The position numbers and the translations under genes were made by a program. A DNA stretch of 64,000 nucleotides from Lachancea thermotolerans CBS 6340. Taxonomy: Eukaryota; Ascomycota; Saccharomycetes; Saccharomycetales; Saccharomycetaceae. Positions 1 through 9,520 of the stretch are shown piece after piece. Under the pieces are notes generated by a model. The model worked only from the letters and a program-made list of their open reading frames with translations, was not told the origin of the DNA and searched no databases. Numbering within the stretch: position 1 is the first letter of the stretch; every line of letters starts with the position of its first letter. Location of the stretch: the NCBI RefSeq assembly GCF_000142805.1, contig NC_013084.1, positions 558,001 to 622,000 of the forward strand. Direction: 5' to 3'.

Positions 1-462
1 GCGCCCATTGACAAGCAACCCATTTCCATAGAAGGGGGTCACATTCTTTTCAAGAAAGAGAGATATCGGAGATCGTCGAAATTGATGGAGCACGACCCTT
101 ACACGTTAGTTATTGCTCCCGATGTGAATGGAAAGGCCGAAGGAACGTTGTATATAGATGATGGTGAAACGTTCGCTTTCCAGGATGGCGAATACATGAA
201 GGTTGCAGTGAAGCTCGAGAACGACGTACTAGAATCAACCGTCACTCACATGCCTACAAAATTTCCAAATTTATCAACTCACGTCGAGAGAATTATAGTC
301 GGGGGAGGCCAATACTCAAGTGGCCCAAATCGTGTCACATTGAAGAAGGACAAAACGGAATGGATCCTGGAAACAAAGATTTCAAAGAACGGCCATCACG
401 CAATCATCGAAAACCCACATCTTGATCTGTCGAAGCCTTGGTCTCTGGAGGTTCACCGTTAA
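1..462 (+). CDS. ROT2: Glucosidase II alpha subunit, 3' end only (ROT2/GLS2)
   Basis: The frame is open from the first base of the window to a TAA at 460-462, giving about 153 C-terminal residues of a larger protein whose 5' part lies outside. It begins APIDKQPISIEGGH and continues through RYRRSSKLMEHDPYTLVIAP, the distal beta-sandwich region of family GH31 alpha-glucosidases, where they read as ROT2 (YBR229C). The enzyme trims glucose from N-glycans in the ER lumen; the catalytic barrel is not in this fragment. The internal TTG or ATG near 82-87 is not a start. The gene converges on SLX1 and their stop codons overlap. Identification rests on remembered family sequence plus synteny with SLX1 and MCX1. 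Confidence 0.88.
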   Translation, partial: APIDKQPISIEGGHILFKKERYRRSSKLMEHDPYTLVIAPDVNGKAEGTLYIDDGETFAFQDGEYMKVAVKLENDVLESTVTHMPTKFPNLSTHVERIIVGGGQYSSGPNRVTLKKDKTEWILETKISKNGHHAIIENPHLDLSKPWSLEVHR

Positions 463-1403
463 CATTGACTGCTTGGTACTGAATCTTGTTGAGGACCACT
501 TGTTTCTCGCAGCCGCGTTGAGTATTTAACAACTTTGGTCCAGAAGATCTTTTTATCACAAGAAGGGCACGAACCCGAATGAGGCAACAATTTTCTCACG
601 CCAGTAAGCGCTTGCTCATCGTCTACAAATATTCGATGCAAACAGCTTAAGTGAGAGAGGAATTGGCAGTTATCTGTTGGGCAGAACGCCACTAGTGGCT
701 TCGGACTATCTTCGTCGCTCATGTAGTTAAAATCCTTATGACAAATAGGGCAGGTGATGCAACCATGGTAAAGTGCTTCCTGGTAAACACGTACGCGTTC
801 ATCATCGGCTCTCAGAACGCTTTTATATAGTTTTTCGACTAAAACCAGATTTTCAGAAGCGAATTCGTTGGCACCTCTTTTTTGGAGCTCTTCTTTGCTG
901 GCCGGTGGTTCTAAGCTCTCCGTAACGTTTGGTATATCACAGTCTATCAAGAACTTATTTTGAGACCACGCGTCGACCGCTTCGGCGCAGAAAAGGTGAA
1001 CTTTCAGGTTCATGTAGCTAAAGAATTCATTTTTGATCAAAAGCCGAATGTTCCCCAACTTATGATGGATAGTTCTTCCACCAGCTTTTTTAGTCACTAT
1101 CCTTTGATCATCGTCAATGAAGTGGGTTAAGTTACTATGCTGCCAGGCATGTTCGAATTGCAGAGCTGCAATTTTGCTTGTAAATCCGTAGACACACGCA
1201 ATCATTCTCCAAGGCCTAAATCCTGTTTTCTTTGTTCTATATGCAGAGCCATTTGCAAGAGTTCCATTATGTTGCCGAAGCCTTCGCACAGGATTTGGAG
1301 TGGAACCAATGTAAAAAGACTGCTTCTTGGGCACTGATCGAAGAAGATAACAGCAGTAAAAATCTGGAATAGCGTGCTGCTTAGTCTTTGACCTACTTTT
1401 CAT
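459..1403 (-). CDS. SLX1: Structure-specific endonuclease subunit Slx1 (GIY-YIG nuclease)
   Basis: Slx1 is the catalytic half of the Slx1-Slx4 nuclease that cuts branched DNA at stalled forks and in rDNA. Counting from the ATG at 1403, the protein has 314 residues. A GIY-YIG domain occupies roughly residues 14-95, with CCYLLRS (17-23), YIG (31-33), the catalytic Arg (R41) in NPVRRLRQHNG and the catalytic Glu (E84) in ALQFEHAWQ. The C-terminal third carries a Cys/His RING-like zinc module (CPICHKDF ... CPSCDKKIFW). An upstream in-frame ATG at 1469 would add 22 residues; I prefer 1403 because fungal Slx1 proteins begin shortly before the PDFYCCYLL core. The gene is divergent from MCX1 (97 bp between start codons) and convergent with ROT2. 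Confidence 0.93.
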   Translation of the reverse strand: MKSRSKTKQHAIPDFYCCYLLRSVPKKQSFYIGSTPNPVRRLRQHNGTLANGSAYRTKKTGFRPWRMIACVYGFTSKIAALQFEHAWQHSNLTHFIDDDQRIVTKKAGGRTIHHKLGNIRLLIKNEFFSYMNLKVHLFCAEAVDAWSQNKFLIDCDIPNVTESLEPPASKEELQKRGANEFASENLVLVEKLYKSVLRADDERVRVYQEALYHGCITCPICHKDFNYMSDEDSPKPLVAFCPTDNCQFLSHLSCLHRIFVDDEQALTGVRKLLPHSGSCPSCDKKIFWTKVVKYSTRLRETSGPQQDSVPSSQC

Positions 1404-1499
1404 CACTGTGAAGAGTGTTCTTCTGACATCGTACAGGATTGAAGATCTTAAGGAATAATTTTTCTCCAAACGCTGCGCACAAGACTTCTAAAGAAATCA

Positions 1500-3026
1500 A
1501 TGATTAAAACGGGCCTGAAGAGCTTCCAGAGTTTTCACAGGCTGAGCTCTCTAGCTGGAAAAGTCCAGGAGAATCAATTGAGAAATCTACCTTCTCCCAA
1601 GGAGTTGAGAAAGTTCCTGGATAACTATGTCGTAGGACAGACAACAGGAAAGAAGGTGTTGAGCGTGGCAGTCTACAATCACTATCTAAGGGTGAACGAC
1701 AAGCAGAAGCGCATTGATGCGAAGTTACAACGTGAACTACTGGAAAAACAGCAACAAGAAGATGACAAGGATGAGCCTATTTACACCGGCAGCAACGAGG
1801 CCAAAGTTGGTTTCCAAAATTTACAAACGCAGTTAGCACGAGGGATGGATCCGAAGGACGACGACCTAGAACTCTCCAAGAGTAATGTGCTCGTTGTTGG
1901 CCCTTCGGGTTCAGGAAAAACGCTTCTTGCTTCCACTCTAGCTCGCGTTTTGGACGTCCCAATTGCTATCACGGACTGTACACAATTAACGCAAGCTGGT
2001 TACATTGGCGAGGATGTTGAGGTTTGCATCGAACGCCTACTCATCAATGCTGATTACGACGTCGCAAAGGCAGAGCGCGGCATAATAGTGTTGGATGAGT
2101 TAGACAAGCTTGCGAAACCGGCAGCAAGCATAGGAACGAAGGATGTTTCAGGTGAAGGCGTGCAGCAAGCACTGCTTAAAATCCTTGAAGGACACTCAAT
2201 TGAGGTTACAGTAAAGAGGCCCATCAACAAGAAGAAGGATGGCCAAAACAACAACCAGGTCAGTGCTAAAAAAGACGAGACTTTCGTGGTGGATACCTCT
2301 AACATCTTATTCATGTTAATGGGTGCCTTTGTTGGACTGGATAAACATGTTGTGAAGAGAATAAACAGGTTGAAGGCCATATCCAATGGAGAAACAATTG
2401 AAGACAAAAGCGAAGATTCTAAACGACTAAGATTCAGCAATACTATCGAAAAAGTTGAGCTCTCTAATGGAAAAAAAGTATCAGCGCTCAACTTGGCTAC
2501 CCCGACTGATTTAGTTGCGTATGGTTTAATTCCAGAGCTTATCGGGAGGGTCCCCATCATAACAGCTTTAGAACCCTTAGAAAGAACCGATCTATACCAT
2601 ATTCTGAGAGAGCCTAAGAACGCACTTTTGAATCAATACGAGTACATTTTCAAGCAGTTCGGTGTAAAACTGTGCGTAACAGAAAAAGCGCTTATGAAGG
2701 TCGCCCACTTTGCTCTAGATGAAGGGACTGGCGCAAGAGGATTGCGTGGAATCATGGAGCGCTTGCTCTTGAATGTCAACTACGAGTGCCCCGGGTCTGG
2801 CATTTCATATGTTCTTGTGAACGAAGATACTGTGAAATCACTGCAACTTTCTGAGCACTCTTTGTCAACTCACGTAAATGCCAAATATTACTCTCGGGGC
2901 GAAAGGGACAAATTCATCGAGGACGTTCACAAAGAAGACTCTAAGCAAGGGAGAGAGCTTGACCGTCTCTATGGGAGAACGGCCACTCTAGTGCGAGAGG
3001 GAAACGTAGATCAATGTCCAGAATAG
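1500..3026 (+). CDS. MCX1: Mitochondrial ClpX-like AAA+ unfoldase Mcx1
   Basis: This 508-residue protein is the mitochondrial ClpX relative, which in yeast acts as an unfoldase (for example activating heme-synthesis enzyme Hem1) without a ClpP partner. Visible motifs are Walker A GPSGSGKT (134-141), pore-loop GYIG (168-171), Walker B IIVLDELDKL (195-204), a LIPELIGRVP segment and the ClpX sensor-2 region GTGARGLR. The N-terminus (MIKTGLKSFQSFHRLSSL) is basic and lacks acidic residues, as expected of a mitochondrial presequence. The zinc-binding domain of bacterial ClpX is absent, as is usual for Mcx1. Length fits the S. cerevisiae protein (about 520). The ATG at 1500 is the first in frame. 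The gene shares a 97 bp intergenic region with SLX1. Confidence 0.95.
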   Translation: MIKTGLKSFQSFHRLSSLAGKVQENQLRNLPSPKELRKFLDNYVVGQTTGKKVLSVAVYNHYLRVNDKQKRIDAKLQRELLEKQQQEDDKDEPIYTGSNEAKVGFQNLQTQLARGMDPKDDDLELSKSNVLVVGPSGSGKTLLASTLARVLDVPIAITDCTQLTQAGYIGEDVEVCIERLLINADYDVAKAERGIIVLDELDKLAKPAASIGTKDVSGEGVQQALLKILEGHSIEVTVKRPINKKKDGQNNNQVSAKKDETFVVDTSNILFMLMGAFVGLDKHVVKRINRLKAISNGETIEDKSEDSKRLRFSNTIEKVELSNGKKVSALNLATPTDLVAYGLIPELIGRVPIITALEPLERTDLYHILREPKNALLNQYEYIFKQFGVKLCVTEKALMKVAHFALDEGTGARGLRGIMERLLLNVNYECPGSGISYVLVNEDTVKSLQLSEHSLSTHVNAKYYSRGERDKFIEDVHKEDSKQGRELDRLYGRTATLVREGNVDQCPE

Positions 3027-3070
3027 AAAATTTAAATCATTAATGAATATAAAATATTAGATTGCCTATT

Positions 3071-5329
3071 TTAAGGCTTTTGAGCTGTTATCAGAACAAG
3101 ACGGACAACTCCAGCATCTTCATCTGCTTTGCCCATGTGTTCTTCTACGTAGCGCAGTGGAAAACTGGCTGGGTTTGTGCCTGGAGGTTTGACCTCTGAA
3201 CTCAAAAGATCGTTTCTAAGTTGGTAATCGTAGTTACGAATCGCCAAAAATTCGAATAGAAACCCCATATTGTGCCGTAAATCGCCTCTTTTTAAGCTAA
3301 AAACTGAATGCTTAATGTTAACAAAGCCTGCAGCTTTCAACGCTCCAACTAAGTGTCTCATAGGAAACACCTGAAGACCTGCCTTTACAGCTTCCATAGA
3401 TATCACGTCATTTAGGGCTTTCATTTCTAGCAACGTAGGAAATTCTTTTGAGCTCTTTTCAATATCGTAACCATCGTTAACATTCGTGAGATTGCAAGCA
3501 GACGTTTCCAGAAAACCTCCAGGACGTATGCATCGGAAAAGTTCGTTGATGAGTCCTTTCCATTTTTTAAATTCCAATGAAAACCAAACATCAGGGCATA
3601 TTATAACGGGAAAAGATTCATCTTTCAAGGGTATCTTGATTTGTAAAAACTCTTTTTGGTAAGAGTTTGCCTCCTGCTTCTTGGAGGCACCGTTTTCTCT
3701 TTTGAAAGGTTTGGGAGCCTCCCTTCGGGTAAACATACAGTGAGAAGGAAGGACCAGTTTTCTGAAATTCGCAAGAGTCGATGCGTAGTAGTCATCCAAG
3801 TAACTATTTTGAATAGTCAAGTTCATTTTGACAGAATCACTTTGTGGTGCACGCTTCGATGATAGTGGGTTATCGCCCTTGTCACCGCTTGCGTGTGAGT
3901 TTTTACGCCTAAAGAAGTTGCTAATTCCTAACCCTGTAGAACTTTTAGCTGACTTCGTGGATTGGTCTTTTTTGCCACTTTGGCCTTGTTTTTGGGAAGA
4001 AAAACTCTCTTGGCTTGAGTTTTGAGATATGCTTGGCCTGCAGGTCTCATTAATGCCCTTGGCCCTCATCTCGGCTGCGAGTTTGTCAAGGTCGCGACCA
4101 ACGCAGTCTTGAACAATAACATGACATGCTCTTGCACTGCTGGTTTCTGGAACATCGGTTTGCGGGTCGACAAAAATGTCGTTCCCCGACCTCACAGGCT
4201 CTCGCATTACGCTTTCCGAGACTTTTCCATATGAAACGTCAGAGGACGACGTTGTCGCTGACGTTGCAGGAGAGGACGAAGCCGATGAAGGCGGTGATAA
4301 TGTGGTGTCCCCATCCACATCAGCGGTGGTCGACGTTGCGTTTCCGCTGCTATCCTCCCCCTCATCTTCTGTAGTCAGTCTGCCCAGAAAGGAGAGATCG
4401 ACGAACAGATCAACAATGTTCCAATTCGGCTCGTCTAGGGCCAGCTGCCAGCCCAGCTCTTCCTCAAAGGTGCATCGTATCAGTAAAATATCGGCTCTAA
4501 TGATCGTTTCCTGCAAAGCACTGGGAGGAGGTCCGGAGCAAGACAATTCTCTTTTTATGCTCGCATTCTTTTGAGGCTCGTAGTTCACCAAGTAGTCCAC
4601 TATCTCGTTTGAAAACAAAAACGAGTTGTTGTCTATCATGAACTCGAGAGACTGCAGATACCACAGCTGCACTATTTCGCCAATCTCATGATAGTCAACA
4701 CCGGCAGTGTAAGAAGGGTAGCCACCGGCAGTAGCGTTCGCGGCTACGCTAACGTTGAAGGGAAGACACGCCGATGCATATTGTCTAGAAGAGTGATAGA
4801 CTTCCAGGAACTTCACAAATGATGCAAGCCGAGTTTTCGCGTAGGTATAGCAGTCCGACAGCGGCGTTTGCGCATTAAACATGTAAAATATTTCGAGTTT
4901 TGAAAAAAGCGGGTTGTAGCGTGGGTCGTAAATTATCTCGCGCGGCGTCCCGTTCACATTCAAGACCACTGCATTCAGAGAATGCTTATGGCTGTGAACT
5001 GTCTCGCCAATTTTCGGGAGCGTGTTCCACCAACGCGCGCGCGTCGGGCAGGGCTTGGCACCGGGCTCTTCCGGCACAGACGAGCAATATGGGTATGAAA
5101 CCGCACTGGCGGCTGAAGGCACCCTTGTCATTGCTTCCGACACCTTAGGCGCCGGCAGCTCTTCTGTTATTGTCGAAATCGACGACGTCCAAGACGGCGA
5201 TTTCGTGTTTTTGGAGCTGTCGCTCACGCCCAACGCCTTGCCCACGCCCGGAACAAATCCGCTATTTCGCCGTGAGCCGTCGGTGCACTCCAGCTCTCCC
5301 TTTGAGTGCTGTTTTTTCTTTCCCTCCAT
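3071..5329 (-). CDS. YBR225W-like protein of unknown function with a methyltransferase-like C-terminal region
   Basis: A 752-residue reading frame with an ATG at 5329, 44 bp from the MCX1 stop and convergent with it. Position and orientation match S. cerevisiae YBR225W, an uncharacterised protein of about 900 residues. The N-terminal 60% is Ser/Thr/Pro-rich with low-complexity stretches (SSPATSATTSSSDVS) and looks largely disordered. The last 200 residues are more conserved in character: FPVIICPDVWFSLEFKKWKGL, then a RCIRPGGFLETSAC segment resembling the post-motif region of class I SAM-dependent methyltransferases (PGG before a beta strand). I see no clear GxGxG SAM-binding loop, so enzymatic activity is unproven. 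The orthology call rests mainly on synteny. Confidence 0.8.
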   Translation of the reverse strand: MEGKKKQHSKGELECTDGSRRNSGFVPGVGKALGVSDSSKNTKSPSWTSSISTITEELPAPKVSEAMTRVPSAASAVSYPYCSSVPEEPGAKPCPTRARWWNTLPKIGETVHSHKHSLNAVVLNVNGTPREIIYDPRYNPLFSKLEIFYMFNAQTPLSDCYTYAKTRLASFVKFLEVYHSSRQYASACLPFNVSVAANATAGGYPSYTAGVDYHEIGEIVQLWYLQSLEFMIDNNSFLFSNEIVDYLVNYEPQKNASIKRELSCSGPPPSALQETIIRADILLIRCTFEEELGWQLALDEPNWNIVDLFVDLSFLGRLTTEDEGEDSSGNATSTTADVDGDTTLSPPSSASSSPATSATTSSSDVSYGKVSESVMREPVRSGNDIFVDPQTDVPETSSARACHVIVQDCVGRDLDKLAAEMRAKGINETCRPSISQNSSQESFSSQKQGQSGKKDQSTKSAKSSTGLGISNFFRRKNSHASGDKGDNPLSSKRAPQSDSVKMNLTIQNSYLDDYYASTLANFRKLVLPSHCMFTRREAPKPFKRENGASKKQEANSYQKEFLQIKIPLKDESFPVIICPDVWFSLEFKKWKGLINELFRCIRPGGFLETSACNLTNVNDGYDIEKSSKEFPTLLEMKALNDVISMEAVKAGLQVFPMRHLVGALKAAGFVNIKHSVFSLKRGDLRHNMGFLFEFLAIRNYDYQLRNDLLSSEVKPPGTNPASFPLRYVEEHMGKADEDAGVVRLVLITAQKP

Positions 5330-8300
5330 GTACTATTTTTGTTTTCGCTCTAGAATTTTGCTAGCGCTGATATGCCCTTGGAAAACGCTACTGACCCAAC
5401 CTTAAAACTTCAAAACGCCTAAAACCTTGAAACCCTTTATTGCCAACCGAGAAATACCTTGATCCGAGCTTCTAAAATCCCCTATAGTCTCTTATGCTCC
5501 TTGCTGTTTTTAGATATTCTAGCAACTCTTTTTCGACTGTTTAGTTTTTTCGCCTCATGCAGAGAAACTACAAATTGCGACGAAAGGGGAACTGCATGAG
5601 GAAATAAAGAATAAACATCAGTGTAGTGGAAGAGCATTCTCATGTCAGGAACCCACCTACTTGCGAAGTTCTGCTAGTAGGATTATGTGGACATGTTGTT
5701 GGGGCCGGATTCGGCCTGTCCAACTGAATAACTTATATGGTCTCTGAACAATGCAGTTGTGGGGAACGCATCAAGACATGAAAATTGATTTGAAAAAAAA
5801 GGCTTTTAATTAAGGCTAATGGGTCCACAGGTTGGATACAGAGGTGAAGATCCCTTACGGATGAGTTTAACTAGTGCTCCATGCTCGTCGTATATGTGAA
5901 AGATACGTCCTAAGCCATCAGCTGCAGGACTCTGCTAGTGGCAACGGTTTCTTTACGGTTTCCCCAGGTAACCACTGAGAGGACCCTACAAACAAACAAA
6001 CATCTCAAAATGGGCGACAGGCATAGCAAGCATGAAAAGAAGGATCCCGTTCAATTACAGTCAGGCCCCGTTTGGAGCCGAGTATGCAGGATTAGCGTCC
6101 TGTGGCTGCGATCACGAGTGATATACGTTGGATTTTGTATACCGCTCTACGGCGGATCTGAGCGTTTCGGCGCGCACCTTCGACACGCTGCTGTGCTCAA
6201 GGGCACTATTTGCACCTTGCTGTGCGGTAGGGCTAACTCACACGCGAGATCATGAGCTGTGTGCCCTCTCTGTTACAAATCAAAGTTTAGCATTTTTGAG
6301 AGAACTCTTGGTGGCACGCTTAGAAGGAGAATTTTGCGGGAGCCATGTAGTAGAAACGAAGACACCGCAAGCGGTAGCTCATCTTAATTTGGGCACGAAA
6401 GTGCAGCCGCTATATATCACTTGGATTAATCTCTAGGACTCGCACTCCATTTGAGCTCAAGCGTTGCCTAAGAGGCAAAAAAGATGGCCTTAAAGGCCTC
6501 AAACCCAGAAAAATGACGATTGGCCATATCTATAGGCCAATTGCAGAGAAAGCTCAATAGTAGCAACAACCACATGCAAGATTAACAATTGTCACATGCA
6601 CCATGTCATGTCCTTTGGCGCTGGGTTAAGCATGGACCAATGCGAAATGGAGCGGGGAACGAGGTACGAGAACAGACTACCAAAAATAGACCACGAAGAT
6701 TAGACTTCCATGATTCAGAGAATTTGACAGATGATACCTTTAAGAAGGCGTTGCCTCCGAATTGCAGGAACTGGCCCACTAGAGTTCAGCGTTTTAACTG
6801 TTTTGAGCATTTACTAAATACAGTCCGTTCTTGGTAAAATAGGCGCAATTGGTATTAGCAAAATGTGTCTTTGGTGCTTATCAGCCAAATCAGCTGGAAA
6901 GTTCCATCTTTCGATAACGCTTGCGCATCGTTCTAGCAGGTGCCTCAAGCTTTTTGCTTCTTCCAAAACGCCATTCGAAACCCTGATCTTAAGCCCAGAT
7001 TATACCAAAGGCACCACAGAGACCTGGGAACCGTTCTTATAAGGGCAGTAGAAATAAGGTGCCTGGACTTAATTTAATCGGCGACAGTTGCAGTGACTTA
7101 TCTTTAAGCATCATCGGTTGACCGCTCACTAATATGTGTGAGAAATAGAAGTCAGCCAAATCTGAGCTTAAGCGATCTCAGATTGCCATTTTTCGAAATA
7201 TAGTAGTTCAGGTGCATCAAATCAAACAGAAGGTTTACCAGCCTCTCTGAACTGTAGAATTCGGAATTTATCTTAGGAAACTGTACACTACTGGATCACT
7301 TACTCGACGACTTGAGTCCACTTACGTTAGCCTCGCATCAAATTTGGACTGACAGAGTCAGTATGCAATTGAAAGTTATTCGGAGAACAACCAACAGTAT
7401 AATGTTACGTCAAGTTTTTATTTTCAAAGTTTATAAAGGCGCTGAATCATCTAGCATTAATGGCTTGCTTATTCCATAGACGATCCTTGCTCGAGTGTAT
7501 CCTCGTAGAATTGACGCGTCTTTAGGCACTAGCCTGGAATTTTGGTATAGTTGATGCGCATTCAAAAATGAATGATCCTCTTCATTAGGTCTCTAAATAT
7601 TGACACGGCACGTCTCGAAATTAGCAGGACGTTGACCTAGAAGAAAGAACTGTGGAACCAGACACCTGGATCCTCTTGACCTGATTTCTTTTTGGCCACC
7701 TAACTATGGCCGCAACAACAGTTGAAATAGATTAGATTTCTACTATAAATTTGTCAGATTGTGATCGGTTCGTTGGTGTGTGATAGTGCCAAGTTGCATA
7801 ATGACACATTGGTATGAAATGATATGACACATGGACATGTCATAATTACGACGGATACCCAACTAAGTACCATAGAAGGTCCACATTAACCGTTCATAGT
7901 CGAGATCAGACCACAGTGGCTTGGAGAAGGTAAGGAGTGGTACCACCAGTACGATTATCACCTTATGATTAAGACTCAGCCACGTCCCAGAAATTTTGTA
8001 TAAATCCGGATGATTTCTTTGGTTTGCAAGACATAAATCTTGGACTGAACAAAAGACGGGGGAGATATTTAGTACCATCATCCACGAAGTAGTTTACTTA
8101 GATCATAATGGAAAACCTAGCCAAGGAATTTGAGACCCTTTCGACCAATGACCCAGACTCGCCCAAATAAAATTACCTATCAAAAGAAGGCTTACTGTTC
8201 AAAAAAGCTTTGATCTTTATACGAGGCAGACTCAATATTGGCGCCTTGAGATCCCTCTTAAAGCCTTCCAGTTCTCCATAAAGTTCACCAAGGAATTGCA

Positions 8301-9520
8301 ATCCCTTAAAGCTTTGGTCTCAAGGGAAACAACAAAAATAGTTGCTCGCATAAGGACTGAAACTTGTTCACGTATGTTTGGCAAAATCCTTGTGCAGGGA
8401 TTCGCCTACTTCACGAAAATAAAAGGTCCAAGGGCTTGTTCACTTAAAGCTATTTGCTTGCGCAAACCGCGATCGACACCCCGTCTCGCACGGCACTCAT
8501 GCTCGGCACAACTCCATGTCTTACGGACAGATACCTAAAGTGGCCATACGTCCGGCTTGGGCTTTATTCTCTTTTAGGGCTAAGACATACCCATAATGAA
8601 GGTTCTAAGCTCCGAACTGTGCCAAATGTTGAAGATTACTTAGCCGCCGAGCTTGACCGTGTTTCATGCTAGCTAGGCATTTTCAGAAAAACCATCATGT
8701 CCTACATAAAATATCGTCATTAAACAGGCTTTCAGAATCCGTCCGTCGAAAATGCCGCGTTTTTCTATCGCTTTTGGAACAGCATAATTTGTTACGTATG
8801 GCGTCGGCGGCTGTTGTAATTATTTGGAGGCGAACTTTGGGAAACAGAGCAAGCTAGTCAAGACGATTGTCTGACCAGTAATGTTAATCCAAAGGAGCCC
8901 AAATGAACTTGATAAGCCCTTGAAACTTGCGCTGAGCTACTGAAGAAGTTTAGGCTTGGCTCTTGCCACAGAAAATTGTGGCTCAAAAAAAATAAACTGT
9001 GGAAAACGCTATTAAGATTTTGATACTTCTACTGAAAGTGAGAGCTATGGAAGTTCGGACATTGTTCTGGAAGGCTTTACTAAGGGCTTCTAGCAGTTAA
9101 ATCCGACTTAATGTCCCCCTAAGCTCTCCATGAAAAGCAGGTGTAGTGTATACTGCAAACCATGTAGGCCTTGTTTTCCTTAGTGCGGTTTGATATAATG
9201 TTTGAACGGCTGCACTTCCCTGCTTTGCAATGTGTCTCGCGACAGCTAGCAAGCACACATATGTCCGAATACTCCCGTTTATTTAGATGAAGATGCTACG
9301 GATGGACGTACAAAAAATGCCCACCAAAAATGAATCGAGCGCCGCAAAGTATGAGGTGAAGCTCTGCCCTTATGCTATATGTTTATATACAAGACCGTTG
9401 AAAGGCTTGCGCAGGCACGCTCTAGTCGTAAAAACCGAATTCCCAAGTTGAAATGCAGAGCGCCGGGCAAGTTGAGTTGCCACAGCAATGCAGAGTTTAA
9501 GTTGTCCCGTCCACTAGTGC
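5330..9520. other. 4.2 kb gene-poor interval
   Basis: No frame longer than about 105 codons and no recognisable protein, tRNA or transposon fragment is present here, far more than the usual few hundred bases between genes in this window. The interval must hold the promoter of the YBR225W-like gene at its left end and the 3' flank of MET13 at its right. Two local signals stand out: an 81-codon ATG frame at 6010-6255 behind an A/C-rich leader, and an imperfect hairpin at 5698-5724 (arms GTTGGGGCCG and CGGCC-TGT-CCAAC). I see no very AT-rich block flanked by centromere-type motifs. It may be a decayed gene region or hold non-coding RNA; nothing decides this by eye. Confidence 0.6.
6010..6255 (+). 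CDS. Doubtful 81-codon reading frame in the gene-poor interval
   Basis: The ATG at 6010 follows ACAAACAAACAAACATCTCAAA, an A/C-rich, G-poor stretch typical of yeast 5' leaders, with A at -3 and G at +4. The first 18 residues (MGDRHSKHEKKDPVQLQS) are charged and protein-like. The rest is rich in Trp, Arg, Cys and Val and reads like non-coding sequence. I do not recognise any family. It could be a short gene, the decayed 5' end of a lost gene, or chance. Confidence 0.2.
   Translation: MGDRHSKHEKKDPVQLQSGPVWSRVCRISVLWLRSRVIYVGFCIPLYGGSERFGAHLRHAAVLKGTICTLLCGRANSHARS

Noticed and set aside
2054-2560. 168-codon minus-strand frame opposite MCX1
   Set aside because: Antisense to the conserved AAA+ domain; no independent evidence.
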